Shown here piece after piece: positions 50,601 through 63,111 of a DNA stretch of 64,000 bases. The first letter of the stretch is position 1. Each line of letters opens with the position of its first letter. The stretch lies in contig NC_134029.1 of the NCBI RefSeq assembly GCF_964204645.1, forward strand, positions 5,961,001 to 6,025,000, read 5' to 3'. A program made the position numbers and the translations under genes. The notes under the pieces are model-generated. The model searched no databases. It was not told the DNA's origin and saw only the letters and a list, made by a program, of their open reading frames with translations. Source of the stretch: Tubulanus polymorphus (lineage: Eukaryota; Nemertea; Palaeonemertea; Tubulaniformes; Tubulanidae).

Positions 50601-51734
50601 CCTGACGAGATTTAGCGACGAAGACTTTTACGCGAATTCATTTTTGGAAGTCGTTTAGGTTATTTTTTGACTACTACGAGATTGCGGTGGATTTTGCTTG
50701 GCGTTTAACCTGGCGCTACGGAGGATCGACTCGGATTGGACTTGTGCGAGTGATTTGAATAAATCAGCATTCGGAATATTTAATGTGAATTTCTTTGAAT
50801 ATTCAGAATTCATACTTATTGAATCTCGGGGAAAATGTGGATATAATTGTTGAAAATATGGATTTTCATGGAGAGTAAAGAACGCGAGGTGAAATTGTTG
50901 ATTAAATGGTTTGTAATCGCTCGAATTATACATTTTCTAAACATCTCTTTTTCTAAATTGCATTGAAATTTAAGCCTCAGCTTGTCTGCCTACATTGAAT
51001 CGATTGTTTAGACGAATCCAGCCAGATCAATCTCGGAATGAATTTGTTTTCACAGTGGAAATTTGATATTCCTGATTGAGAAAAAATTACCATTCCAAAT
51101 ATTGTCATTTTTATACACTATTCTTTCAGTGAAATGATAGATGAGTTAAAACATGATCCATGAAATGATAGCCATTTAATCTCGCAATTCCAATATGTTC
51201 TTTTCAACTGGAAAAAAATTCAATTCGAATCTTCATCTTGAAATCGAAGTCGGCGATTACATGCGCTGTGAGAGAAATAGCCCGCATTATCAAACAAACA
51301 GAAAACATTGGGGATGAAAGCTCAAGACACTTTTCGTACGATATTCATTCTGTTTCTAACGCTATTCGAAAAAGATACTTTTTCGGATTACGTCATTTTC
51401 TTCTTTACCCGATTTAACACTTATTATATATATGATGAATTTTCATGATTTCTCTACTCCTCGGATACACGTGAAACCGTATTTCAGCGGTAGAAAGTAC
51501 CTACGTTAACTGTCAACGATAAAACAACTAATTAGATTCGTTGGTTAAGCGGTGTCTATGACCGTGCTTGTGAAAACTACTCGGGAATTCGATTTCAGTC
51601 ATCGGCTATTAAAGTATGATCAGTAAGCACCTGAAAAAATATTTTCAGTTATTCTGTTTGTTTTCTAGGAAACTGGTCGCCGCGCTCGATGTATTTTCCA
51701 ATTGTCCTGACCAGACGGGACCTGTTATTGTAGA

Positions 51735-51798
51735 ATGGATGGATGCGTATGGATACAGACCGTCCTCTTAGCACTGACTTTTATCACCCTTCCAAAAC
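51735..51798 (+). CDS. Probable first coding exon with signal peptide (partial gene)
   Basis: An acceptor (TCTGTTTGTTTTCTAG, ending 51668) precedes a 130-base exon whose ATG at 51735 encodes MDGCVWIQTVLLALTFITLPK, given here as a short N-terminus, then breaks after one base at a consensus donor GTGAGT (51799). The 21 residues have the hydrophobic core of a secretory signal or signal anchor. The 66 bases before the ATG would be 5' UTR. This suggests a secreted or membrane protein gene running to the right, probably past the window end. I could not identify its later exons in 51.8-64 kb, so family and function are unknown. Confidence 0.45.
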
Positions 51799-51961
51799 GT
51801 GAGTAATTTAGGAAATTTTCTAAAAAAAATCGCTTTCGTCACTTCTCTATACAAAGCAAAATTTTTAGTTTGTTTCCAAAATTGCGAAAAACTCCATCTC
51901 CGGTTTAATTCACTCAGTTATCGAGTATACAATGTTGTAAATTTGAAAACGCCTCTTCATA

Positions 51962-52146
51962 CTGTAGACTCCGCTCAAGTCGGACCACTTGGGACGTAAA
52001 AATTTGTCCGACTTGATATATCTGAGTTGGATGTTATGTATAACTTAAAGAGTGTCACAAAAAGAAGATCTGAGTTGAACGGTTACCGAGTCGATAGCAT
52101 CCGACTCGGGATGCTATCGACTATATGTGTCGGGCGGAGTCTATTG
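51962..52146. mobile_element. Short pogo-like MITE
   Basis: Begins CTGTAGACTCCGCTCAAGTC and ends CGGGCGGAGTCTATTG, inverted relatives of the CAGTAGACTCCGC terminus at 27805. The inside shares AACTTAAAGAGTGTCAC and TTGAACGGTTA with the copy at 62939, and contains a further inner palindrome CGATAGCATCC/GGATGCTATCG. Confidence 0.65.
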
Positions 52147-52998
52147 TGATATGTCAAGGATTATAATTTTATGCTCTGAGAAATGTCTGATTTTCCACCA
52201 AAAGAGCGATCAAATCGAGCCATTAGATTGGTCGATTCAAACATGGAATTTCGACGATTTCACCCGCGTCCCCTACGGCTGTTTCAATCCGTGAAATTTC
52301 TCTACGTGCGAAGTGCTAAATAGTACATTTAGGTAAGAATCGAGTGGAAAAACGAGTTGATGGCAGAATCTATAAATCCGTCATTTTCTCATATCAGATA
52401 CTTCAAATATTTACGAAGCCGGTAAAAAGGCAGTCTCTTCATACTTGCACTTTTAGTTAAATTAATGCCATGCGTATAGGCATACGTATGTATATTGTAG
52501 CATCGATTCGTATATATATGTATATGTATTTGAATAGTGCCGACAAGTGTCATATCGCGTATATATTCTATATTTCCATTCGAAACACATGCCCATTCCA
52601 GAAGCGCCTGTTTTATTTCTGCGGCATCAATTGATTTTGATTATTCATAAAACGACATTTTTGCGTATACTGCATACGTGTATATCACGATCGTGATGTA
52701 ATAGAAATACCGAGAATCCTTTCCATTTAATCGTTGTATCAATCGCCATCGGTATCAAACCTAGTCAACACAACGTACTCGTCAATACCTATCCTCAACT
52801 CGTTCTCCAAACGTTGCTACACAAGTCTTTCAAGTGTTCAGATCGTCATGTTGTTTTTAAATCAACATATGGCATACTAAGTTCGAGAACTGCACAGGTA
52901 TAAATGTATGGAAGTCAAATTAGAAATCACACAAACAATATGTACATATAAGTAGGTATTTCCGGCGCTTCCTTTTGGAGTCGGTTTCATCATATTGG

Positions 52999-53000
<2 letters not shown>

Positions 53001-53088
<88 letters not shown>
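53001..53088. repeat. (AT)n microsatellite, ~88 bp
   Basis: Uninterrupted AT dinucleotides. Confidence 0.95.
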
Positions 53089-53091
<3 letters not shown>

Positions 53092-55539
53092 CTGATTTTA
53101 ACGGTCAAGTTATGGCATTTCGAATTAAAAGTAATCTTATTCTACATACTGAACTAAATTTGCCATTTAGTTTTAATTAAACGAGTTTAAGAAAGTGCAT
53201 TCCGCTGGCTCGCTATAGAATTCGTGTTTGTAATTATGACAATTTCGAAATGGCAACGCCGCACGCTGAGTTTTAATGTATGCCAGGCTGTAATTTTCTC
53301 CAAGGCGGATGAAATCTCGCTTTTCGCGTACAACAGTTGCAAGGCAGTTTCAGGGGGTGAACAGTTGTTCGCTAATATCAACCGTGAAGAAATTCTTTCG
53401 GACACGTTGTGTATCATTAGCGGTAACGATGTTGTTACCCGAGCTGGAAAATTAGCAGTGTTGTTGCGCAATATAAAAAATATCTCTTATTTTACGTGAT
53501 ATACAATACTCGTTTCCAGAATGGGAGACAACTATGTTAGATATATCCAAATGTTTATTAGACGGAGCCTTTAGGTTTCTGTTGTTATCTTTAATCTACA
53601 CACCCACACGCTGTAAAGAAACCCATTTTTCCCTGTTTTACGGCCAGAACACAAACCTCAAAATTTACCCTTACGTATTCGTTCTTATTTTACGTTAAAA
53701 AACCTTAAATCTAAACAAATCTGATATTTTAGTTCTTCTGCATTGTGTATGAGCATGGACGTATAAACTAGAGTAGTTTTTACGTCCATGGTATGAGCAT
53801 GTTGGGCCCAATCCATAGCTGTATGGTAGGCACAATGATAATTGGCTAGGGAAAGGTGATTATTTTCGAAATTGTCAAGTACGGCATCTGCAAAGTGTAC
53901 AGCAGCGCGTAATTTTAGCAGCATCGATGAAGCCGGCCACGTATAGTTTTCGTACACAATAACTTACCGCAAACCGTATTAATTGTCTCCCTCGGTTGTG
54001 GCATTATTAAACTATTGAGTGCCGAGTTTGATAATGCCGGGGCCAAACGCTGCAAGCAAGCGGTTACAAAATGTCACACAATAGCCTGTATCAGTATTCG
54101 ATTGTGACGAGTATTACTATATTATAGTCGCAGTTTATATTCGCACGATTAATTGCCTCGTGCGCCCCCCTGTCACAGCTGCTCGCTACGTTCGCTTTCA
54201 TTTCCACACGATCCCCTTTCATCGGAAATGTTCTCCTTTGATTTTTAATCGGATATGTTTGTCAGATTATCAATTTCCAACGCGCTAAAACAACTGAAAT
54301 ATGTGCGCGTAGCGGGTCGATATTTGGTGACGTGAAATTCTAGCCAACTGAACGCCTCGACCTGACCGCATTTTCAAACCTAACATTTCAATGGTGTATG
54401 ACACTTTTTGCGATTTGATATTTTATATTGTGCATCGAATGGGTACTTCAAATAAGTGAACAATATTATACTACAAAATACTAGTTTCGATTTCACATTG
54501 CAATCGATCGGTTGAGACCGCGACAAAAATCGCGAAGCTTTCACATGTTATTGAAATAGAATGGCAGCAAAAGTTCAAAAGGATATGTCCTTAATTTATG
54601 CCGACATCTTTTCTCTAACGAATTCAGCATCGATCTGTTACGGAAGAGGTGAATCAAAGTGAATCTAAATTTGATTAAAATGTCATCGGGAGTTTTCTGT
54701 CTGTTACACGTATTTGATCATTTTACCGTTGACATTTATTACGTATTCGTGCATACGCAGCAATTATAGTCCGTTATTCTTAAATTTCGTCCGGCTCACT
54801 AACACCGCCTTTTATTCCAATCCGGCACGTTCGCCACGGATCCACCATTGTATTTTGGGCAACCGTCATCTTCGAAAAGAAAAAATCCCGATCAGTGGCA
54901 ATGGGAAGCTGTAACACTAGTTATTCCGCCAGTTGGCGTTACGAGCGCGCCTAACGTTGCCAACATCAATTCAATATCAATGAACTGAATCCTTATGCTC
55001 CCGAATCAATACATAATCACAGGACCCGCCAAATATTCTTTAAATTCATTTTCCCCATTCAGTGATTGCAAAAGTTTTCATTGATAATTGATTCGTTTTA
55101 TTCAAGAGAAAAGTTCATTAAATTTCAACTTAAATGTAGAAGTTATTGAGCGCAACCTGGCGGATCCTTGCTTGCCATGAGCGGAATTCTCGATTGCTAC
55201 AATAGCGCTGGTAGCTCCCTATTCTATTTCAGTCTTTTCAAATCGTTGAAAAAATCTAAAATCCACGACATAATACAATTCATCTAGATGGATAATACGC
55301 GTTTAAATATGCATGGCAAGGGCGCAGCTTGCATCGTACTTTGTTAGGTAAATTGATTCATGTATACACGTGCTGTTCTGAATTTTCAAAGCTCCATCTA
55401 CTTGTTTTGTTTCTTTTTGACCAACACCGAACCAACAAAACGACGTTATGAACGAAATTCTCAATAACGTTGTAAAATTTCCATTCAATTCTAAATATTT
55501 CTATTTTGATTTCCACGTGATTTCATTGCTCTTCAGATT

Positions 55540-55737
55540 AAGATGCCTGGTTGCCGGTTTCTATTCCAATAGGGAACCGCAATACCACGATGTATCTAAT
55601 TAGATGGCGTAACTACTAGAGAACCTGGTGGATCCTCGCCTGCCATAAGTGGAACCCACGATTGCCACAGGAGGTCGTTGGTTCCCAATCAGATTCTGAC
55701 TGCAGGTGGTACAGAATTAGCCAGGCAACCAGTCTAA
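55540..55737. mobile_element. MITE-like element with a partial relative at 55148-55220
   Basis: Ends AAGATGCCTGGTTGCC and GGCAACCAGTCTAAG are imperfect inverted copies, and TAGGGAACC/GGTTCCC is a second inner pair. The block AACCTGGTGGATCCTCGCCTG with ACGATTGCCACAGGAGG (about 55622-55675) has a diverged direct copy at about 55154-55205. No reading frame. Confidence 0.5.
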
Positions 55738-58700
55738 GATTATATACCGATACTGGGGTTTTGGCAAAGGGCGGATGCTAGAAAATCCATATACGATCAA
55801 TGTAACTAATTTCTATTTTCTCTGCTGCTTCACTTCGAAATTAAATGCTACCCCGTTACGGTTTATATTTGAGGAATTGCCCCGAGGAATAGAAATCTGT
55901 CAAACAATGTAAATACGTGTCGCGCGCTATAGAGCTATTTACAAATATGTCTAGCATTTCTAATAATCAGAGACAGACCTGATGATTTATACATATTGTA
56001 TAAGTGCGCGTTTAGGGTATATAGTATTATTTGCAACGGCTGATTTTCGATTTGATTATAACTACGTAGCCCGAAGACACCGAAGCATTATATATCAGTT
56101 GACTTATCGATTTACATATATACCTAATGAAAGGCGATGATAAATGGTGCATTTTGTCCAAAAGAACGCGACGAACTCAAAGAACTTCACCAATTACATC
56201 CTTTAAAAGATCCGAATGCCACAAAGAATAAAACCTTTTAACGAAAATTTCAAGACCTAGCTCAGTATATAGGATTTTATGCACACCTTCATTATCGAGT
56301 GTCGTAGCTTTTTTGCACTTCATTTTTTTACGCGGAAGTGGCTGATTCTCCGCATTGACGCACCGACCGAACTAGGATAGCGATATACCAACGACACTGG
56401 GCCTTCTCCGCGAGATATTTCGACACGTATCTGAAAATACATATGTAGTATATTACGCAGAGCCTTTTCTTGTTTTAACGTCTGAAATAAGGCTCAGTAG
56501 CTAAACTTCTAATTCTAAACTGTATGATCCAGTCTCCGCGACAATATCGTAGAGTGATTAACCACTGGGGTGCTGACCGTCTATATGTAAGAGAGGTTGG
56601 AGATCACTCTTGGTGATACGTGGACTAACCACTGACCCTTCAATACAGTAACTAATGACGCGCAAAATGATGTTTCCATCATCGTCGTCGAGGAACAAGA
56701 CGGAACGGTGATGTCGAACTCTTGTGCTCTAATTGAGGTAAATGGACAAAGTAGCGCTACGATGATTTGGCTACATCAAAGCTTGTTCTGTGGCAGTCTT
56801 TTCTCGATTGTTTCACGTTTGACACGGTTTTTCTAATGAAGCATGTTCGCGGAAATATCCCCCATTCAGAGATAGCCCACGTTTTCGTATAACACTTTTC
56901 GTAGACACGAGGACCATCGAATGAGTAGTCTATGAATATACCAGAACTCTGTAATTGCTATGCTGCGTAAAGCGTATACGTATATATTCGAGTGTGTTTT
57001 TTTACCGATGCCATTTTCTAAATAGATATATACAAATATAGATAGGTGTATGTACGCGGAGACATTTTACATTCTATTGAGGTTTTGATGTTTTTCGTCG
57101 ACGATAGAAATCGATCGCACCCTCGGCTCAAAATAGACCTGTGCATTGAGAATGCGCAAGCTGTTTTGCTTTCTGTTTGACCTATGAATGCGAAGAGGAA
57201 CGAGTTGATATCTGCGGAAAGATGACTCAAAATATTGATCAGTTCGAAAGACAGAATCATCCCCGCGTTGCCATCGGTTGAAAAAGCTTTCGGCATCTTC
57301 CAAATGAATGCTCAAACACTTGCTCTATAAGTAAACCGCCTGTAGCCTTTCATATAGATACGAGCTTCATTGAAAATAAATTTCTAAAAAGTAGCCCGAG
57401 GTCGCAGATATGGAATTCCGATATGAGCGTGTTAAGAAATAATGATGAACGTCTCCAAACGAATCGATAACAACAGTTACCATGGAAGTTTTCAGACGAC
57501 ACGACTTCTTTACTTCTCGTATTTTGTAAAGCATTTTCTATATGGATCTGTATTGCACAATTTCACGTGTGTTTATGATATATATACCGAATATAGGCAA
57601 TAACCTTTGTGTGTAATTGATTTATGAATAGAATAAATTCGATATCTATTTTCGATAACATCGACATTTAAATACGCTCTGTAGTCAGCTGCAATTATAT
57701 ATTTACTTGCACGCACAATTTCATGAAATTTTCCATATCTATTTTTTCTAATCTCGTTGTATTTGTTGTGCCATCCGCGTACGTTTCAAATTCTACGTCA
57801 AGCGAGCGCAGGGAAGTTTTTCTCATGCCGACTCGTTTTGCGTGGACAAGCTTGGCATCACTGAATCTCAGACGAAAGGGCATTCATCTTGAAAATGGCC
57901 GAAAACATCATCGAAAGTGCGATTCGCATGGCGCCTTTAGGAGCATATTCTGAGCATCATGCGAATATTTGAGACGAAGATGAATCTGAATCCATAAGCC
58001 CAGCGGTGATTGACGCGCAGACGAAATAAAAATTTAAAGTCAGGATGTTTCTTCGATTCATATTTCATGCATGACTACTGGCTTGGTGCGCTCAGCAAAC
58101 CTTGAGTTTTCTTGAACATATCGTAGTCGTGCAAAGGTATGGTGATAACAAAGTTTATGAAGGATTGGTTAGCTTTGACTAAAGGTCCACGTCAAGTATC
58201 AGTTTTATACGAAAGAGGCAATGGCTCCAAGATGAAATAGTTGGTGGCTTTTGATTCGGCACTTTCTCCCAAAATTTCCCAAAAATCGAAACCGAAAATA
58301 AACTTTACATTTTAGCGTGTTCGCTGGGATGAAACTGGGCTGAGATTTGTGATTTTTCAACTTTCATCCCAACGAAATACCCGTACATATTTGATAAGTT
58401 TAACGGAAACAATTGACTCACGCCCGCAGTCGTCGTCTGAGCCGAAGGAATAGTGTTTATCTGAACTCTTATTTTATTAGCGAACATCCGCAGGGATTCA
58501 TCCACTTAACGGTGATTTACTTAGGCAATGCAAATTACTAAATCCGTTCACATGCGACAAGGGGAAACCGGTGGAGTTAACGAGCCGCTTATACCATTAC
58601 ATGAATAAAATACCACAACCGGCAAGAGCAGGAATCGCCGTTGAGAATTATTAATCGACATACGCTCGCGATTTTTCGTGTATACCGAGACCCCGGTCCT

Positions 58701-58907
58701 TATGAAAAATGAATATTTGCTCAAATCTATGCATGTTTTTTGTCAAATTTTTCACCGGCCGTGTAACAAAACGATCTTTTTGTATTCCTAGAAGCGACGG
58801 AAATCTTCTTCACGCTGATTGGCTGGATGAGTCCATGTCTTGGCTATTTGTGAAATCACACAATTCATGGACGTATAAACTATGTCCGTGGATAAATCTT
58901 TTTTCTA

Positions 58908-59171
58908 TCTTAAAGTAGGGATTGACCTGGTTATTTGATTGGTAGATTTCGTTTGATTTGATTTGGTGTCCCTTACAAACCCACCACACCTACCGGGAAC
59001 GAAACAGGGGGTTTCATTTTGATATCAGAAATCGAAGTACAGATATAGTTGTGTGATCAGCGGTCGAATTCACAGAAAGTTTTTCTTTTTTAAATCGAAG
59101 CACATAATTGGAAATTTCGGTTACGGTTCATTCAAACAATCGTCCAACCAGCCTGAACCGGCAAGCGACTG
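58908..59171 (+). repeat. Dispersed repeat, copy A
   Basis: This 264-bp stretch is about 80% similar by eye to 60988-61243 in the same orientation. Shared words include GATTGGTAGATTT, GAAACAGGGGGTT, AATCGAAGTAC, GGTCGAATT and GAAATTTCGGTTACGG-like endings followed by CCAACCAGCCTGAACCG. Ends are not inverted copies. It may be part of a SINE-like or satellite family, or an old local duplication. Confidence 0.75.
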
Positions 59172-60340
59172 ATTGGGGAACCCATTTGTGGCAGCGATGG
59201 AATATAAATAGCTTAACCCGTAATGGCAGACGTCACGTCTACACCACAGGGCAGGATACCTACCTGCACACCCATGGAATCCACTGTCGTAAACTTCGAT
59301 CGGAGAACATCAGTTCTTGGGGGAAAGATAAGAGCCAGCGTAGCATTTAAAAATACGCCCGGAGACCAACGATTGTATCTGCAAGCAAAGTTCAAAGGTT
59401 TAGGATACGACATTATTCGTCACTCAATGCATCACGTGCTTTCTTTCGTTGTGAATTTTTGTGTTGGTAAATCTGAGATTTTGATGTAAGGCTTACCTAA
59501 TCGTGAGGCATACGCGCTGCTCGTTGTAGTTAGCGCATTTATACCGATTAAACAATATGGCCATCGTATGTTTACGCAAGCGAATAGAATCCCTTGGCCT
59601 ATGTTAAAGATGTTGAGCAAACAGCGCGCCACAGCCGCGGCACGGGAGTTTAGCGACGGGTACTTAAGTTGCTGGTTTACGCGCTGACAAAAGTAATTAC
59701 GAATCTGTGCTTCTTTCACGGCGAAGATTAAATATTGTCGTACTGCCAGCGTCAGGACAAGACGAGGACGAGGCGATGAATAAAAGGAGACATCACGTTG
59801 AACATCCGGTTAATTAGCTTACTGGTCTAAACTGCATGGCTGTTCATCAGCTAAGTCTTCCAACGGATAAATACCGACTAACAGGTTTTCGTTAAATACG
59901 AAGAGAACTTTCTTATCGACGGAAAAGGCGGAAAGTTCAACGAAGCTGTCTCATACGTCTTATTGATTTAACTGATGACCGTAATGAAATTTGTATCCGC
60001 GTTTTTCGTCTATTTCGTCGACGATGCGCGCGACAGGGTTACGTAAATACAGTTAGATCTCGATCTTGAACGTGGCACTAACAGCCAATATAATGATGTT
60101 GCCGCTAATCTAAGCATCATTACGACTGTTGAGTAGAAATGAAATTTGGGATACGAATTGTTTGCCAAAGACTATATATTTAAGCTACATTCCCGAATAT
60201 TTAAGCGTTGCAATATAGCAGTTATGGGATAGTAGTGAAAGTAATCGGAATCGAAATATAATGACCGCTAATGTTATGTAAAGGTGTTTCATTCCGGCAT
60301 TCCTGCAGATAAAGCGTTAATAGAGTTTTGGGAAAATATT

Positions 60341-60512
60341 AGGAGAATCCCACAATAATAACGAAAAACAAAGTCCGAAAATGCACCCTAGAGCTAGTGT
60401 TTATTCAACGCTTCGACTATATTCTAATAGTCATCTTCAGGAATACTGTAAACTACTATCTCTAGGAAGCATTTTCGGACCATGCTTCTCGGTATTATTG
60501 TGGAATTCTCCT
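60341..60512 (-). mobile_element. Foldback with hammerhead-core-like centre
   Basis: Arms of about 59 bases (AGGAGAATCCCACAATAATA at the left, inverted TATTATTGTGGAATTCTCCT at the right, both continuing into CCGAAAATGC and CTAGAG) are about 80% matched. On the minus strand the centre reads CTGAAGATGACTAT, TAGA, ATATAGTCGAAGCG (60440 to 60409). That is a CTGANGA box, a stem and a GAA box, as in hammerhead ribozymes of Penelope-like elements. The related fragment at 3539-3635 has GAAAC at this place. Confidence 0.55.
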
Positions 60513-60987
60513 ATCGCCAATACACGGACATTACGTAATGTCTTATTTGATCGAGAATTCTGGGATAGTGGAATAACCATTGGACAGTGTTCCGACTTTC
60601 TCCGTATTCCCCTCACGAATCAATGAGTTTAATTGAGAGAAAGACGGCCGAAAACTTGTCTAGTTGATTGAATTAGTTTCATACGTAACAAATTAACCAG
60701 TTTCCATCGTTGTCGAACGTTTCGATTCTGTGTAAACACATTCGTGTACTTAAAAGCGTTCTGGAGAAATTTGTGTTCCGGTATTTGCCGATAATTGCAC
60801 GCGCGCAGACTATCCGTCTAGAAAATAAACAGGAATTTCCTTCATGCACGCTTGTAGAGGCGTGATACCGCCCGACCAAACTCATTCGTCCACGCGTTTT
60901 AAAACTCGTTATAGGCCTTGCGTTAGTTATCATTGATACATGAGGAATTGTTTGTTTGAAAATTGCAAAACGCAGATTCTTTAAAAT

Positions 60988-61243
60988 CTTGAAATAGGGA
61001 TTGATACTGTTATTTAATTGATTGGTAGATTTTTTGATTTGGGGTCCCTTACCAACTCACCACACCTGCCGCGGACGAAACAGGGGGTTAGATTTTGAAA
61101 TCGGAAATCGAAGTACGGGTATAGTAAGTGTGATCGGCGGTCGAATTGACAGAATTTTTTGTCTAAATCGAAGTACGTAAATCGGGAAATTCGGTTCCGG
61201 TTCATTCATCTTCCAACCAGTCTGAACCGACAAGAACGAACTG
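60988..61243 (+). repeat. Dispersed repeat, copy B
   Basis: Second copy of the 58908-59171 repeat, about 2.08 kb downstream in the same orientation. It differs by point changes and small indels throughout, so the duplication is not recent. Confidence 0.75.
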
Positions 61244-62938
61244 CGAGACGAGTATATTTAATTATTTATCTTAATTCGCTGTCATTGTTAACGGCTTAAT
61301 TCGTTGCGAATAAACATTCCCATAAGCGGATGGCTGATTGAAAAATCAGCGATCGTTTTTCATCTATAAATAATAACGAGAGCACGGAAATTAAGAAACT
61401 CTTGTTCTCCTGTAAATCGTCTACGGAACCATCGCTGCGTACATGCATCATATTTTTGACGCAGCCTACCCTGAAGGGAATTACGTCGAGTCATTACATG
61501 TACCTGGCAATTATTAACGGATTCGGATAGGTAGTTTTCCCGGAGTAGATTTACAACGCATTAACAGCTGGTTCAGTCCCAGCAATATTCTCTTATTCCT
61601 TGTCGTCGTTCTGTCGTTCTTGTAATTTAGGATGAGTGGCCGCGAATGTTGGTCGCCTTGTTTCAATTAGCGAACCAATGCGTGACTTACTTCCAAAGCT
61701 GCAACTATAACCCGGTGTTGACAAAAAAAAACTGACGGTAGTCGAGAAGGAAAAAGCGAACGATAAAGCATTTTCTTTTCGCTCAGCCGTGTCGTACGCT
61801 ACAGAGCGTTGACGGTATCAGGCAAAATTCGACTATTTACAAATCTTCCAAACCCTACTCGCACGTCACAAATGGGACATCATTTTTTGTCTCTGGTGAC
61901 GCGATTTCCGCGACCGATTATGCATGCAAGCGCGTCGGGCTCGGTCGCAATTTATGCATCCTCGCAGAAATCTGGTGACGGACGTGCACACACAGAGAGC
62001 CGAACCCAGAGATAAATCGCGCACATGAGAAGTGTGCCTTAATTTAATAGAATTGTCGGTCTATTAGTTTTTCCGACGACTGATCTTCGCTTTCGGATGT
62101 TCTGTTGAAATGTGACCGGAGTACATGAGCATTTGAATGCTTTCCGCGTCCATGTTATTGACAGTGACGTATTGGGTATAGCCATAACTGTTCTGTAGTT
62201 TGCATACCGTATGTTGCTCTACCGGCGAGGAACGCGTTTATATACCGCTTTAGGGTTGTCCGAGTAGCCGCGCACATTTTTCAGCAGCATTATCATTCAT
62301 ACCACATCCATCAAGCCTTTATCTGTAATTTCCTTCTTTTATTACTTAAATCTAAAAAATAATAAGTGGCAAATTTGCGTGTCGAATGTAGATTCTTTTC
62401 AGCGTCACTAGTTGCCGCAGGGTCTTCGTGTAAAAGATCAGATGGAATAAAAGCGAGTTCATATATTTCATGAGCTTTTAACTTTCTGGATTATATTCTA
62501 TCGAACGCCGGCATCACTGGCAAACGAAACAGCGCTTTAAAAACTACGACCGCGGTGTCAATGTATCGTTGATGACTAAATATCAGGCCACACTGTCTAA
62601 GTATTTTCTGATGATTCTGAAAACCCGATATGTATCATAGATAACACAGTTTTGACTGCTTACCCCTTGCGTATGTATATAACAGATATCATCGGTGAAC
62701 GAAGGGACGCGGTTAATGTAATTGAACAAAGTCATTCACTTTCCACAAATCTTACTTTTCCACAAGTCTCAAATATGGAATCCCTATAATGATGTCAGAA
62801 TTTTCTGACGAAAGTAGCGGATGCAGTATATGAATTGCTTTTATTAGGATGTAGTAACGCAGCGACCGAGAGTGTACATTTTTTTACACAGGACAAAATA
62901 TTTGGTCAATGCTATTCTAGTTTAGCTAAACTGAGAAG

Positions 62939-63111
62939 TATAGTCGACTCAGCTCTAGTTGGACCTTTTGGGCCCGTAAAAATGTGGCCGACTTGATATT
63001 CGAGTTGGATGCTATGTATTTCTTAAAGAGTGTCACAAAAATATATTTTTAGAAACGTCTTGAACGGTTATCCGGGTTGATCGGACCCGACTCGACAGGA
63101 GTCTATTGTAG
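62939..63111. mobile_element. Short pogo-like MITE
   Basis: Begins TATAGTCGACTCAGCTC and ends GACAGGAGTCTATTG. It shares GGCCCGTAAAAATGTGGCCGACTTGATAT-type blocks (split here) and CTTAAAGAGTGTCACAAAAA with the element at 51962, in the same orientation. Confidence 0.6.

Larger units (their letters stand above)
39849..51668. other. Gene-poor region upstream of PGAP2
   Basis: About 11.8 kb with no convincing coding exon. Several frames of 60-120 codons exist (for example plus 40483-40821, 43486-43794, 47794-48135), but they lack splice context and recognisable motifs, and many begin at non-ATG codons. PGAP2 5' non-coding exons probably lie in the first few hundred bases; 40171-40265 is GC- and CpG-rich with GGCCGG repeats and may be its promoter. 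Confidence 0.4.
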
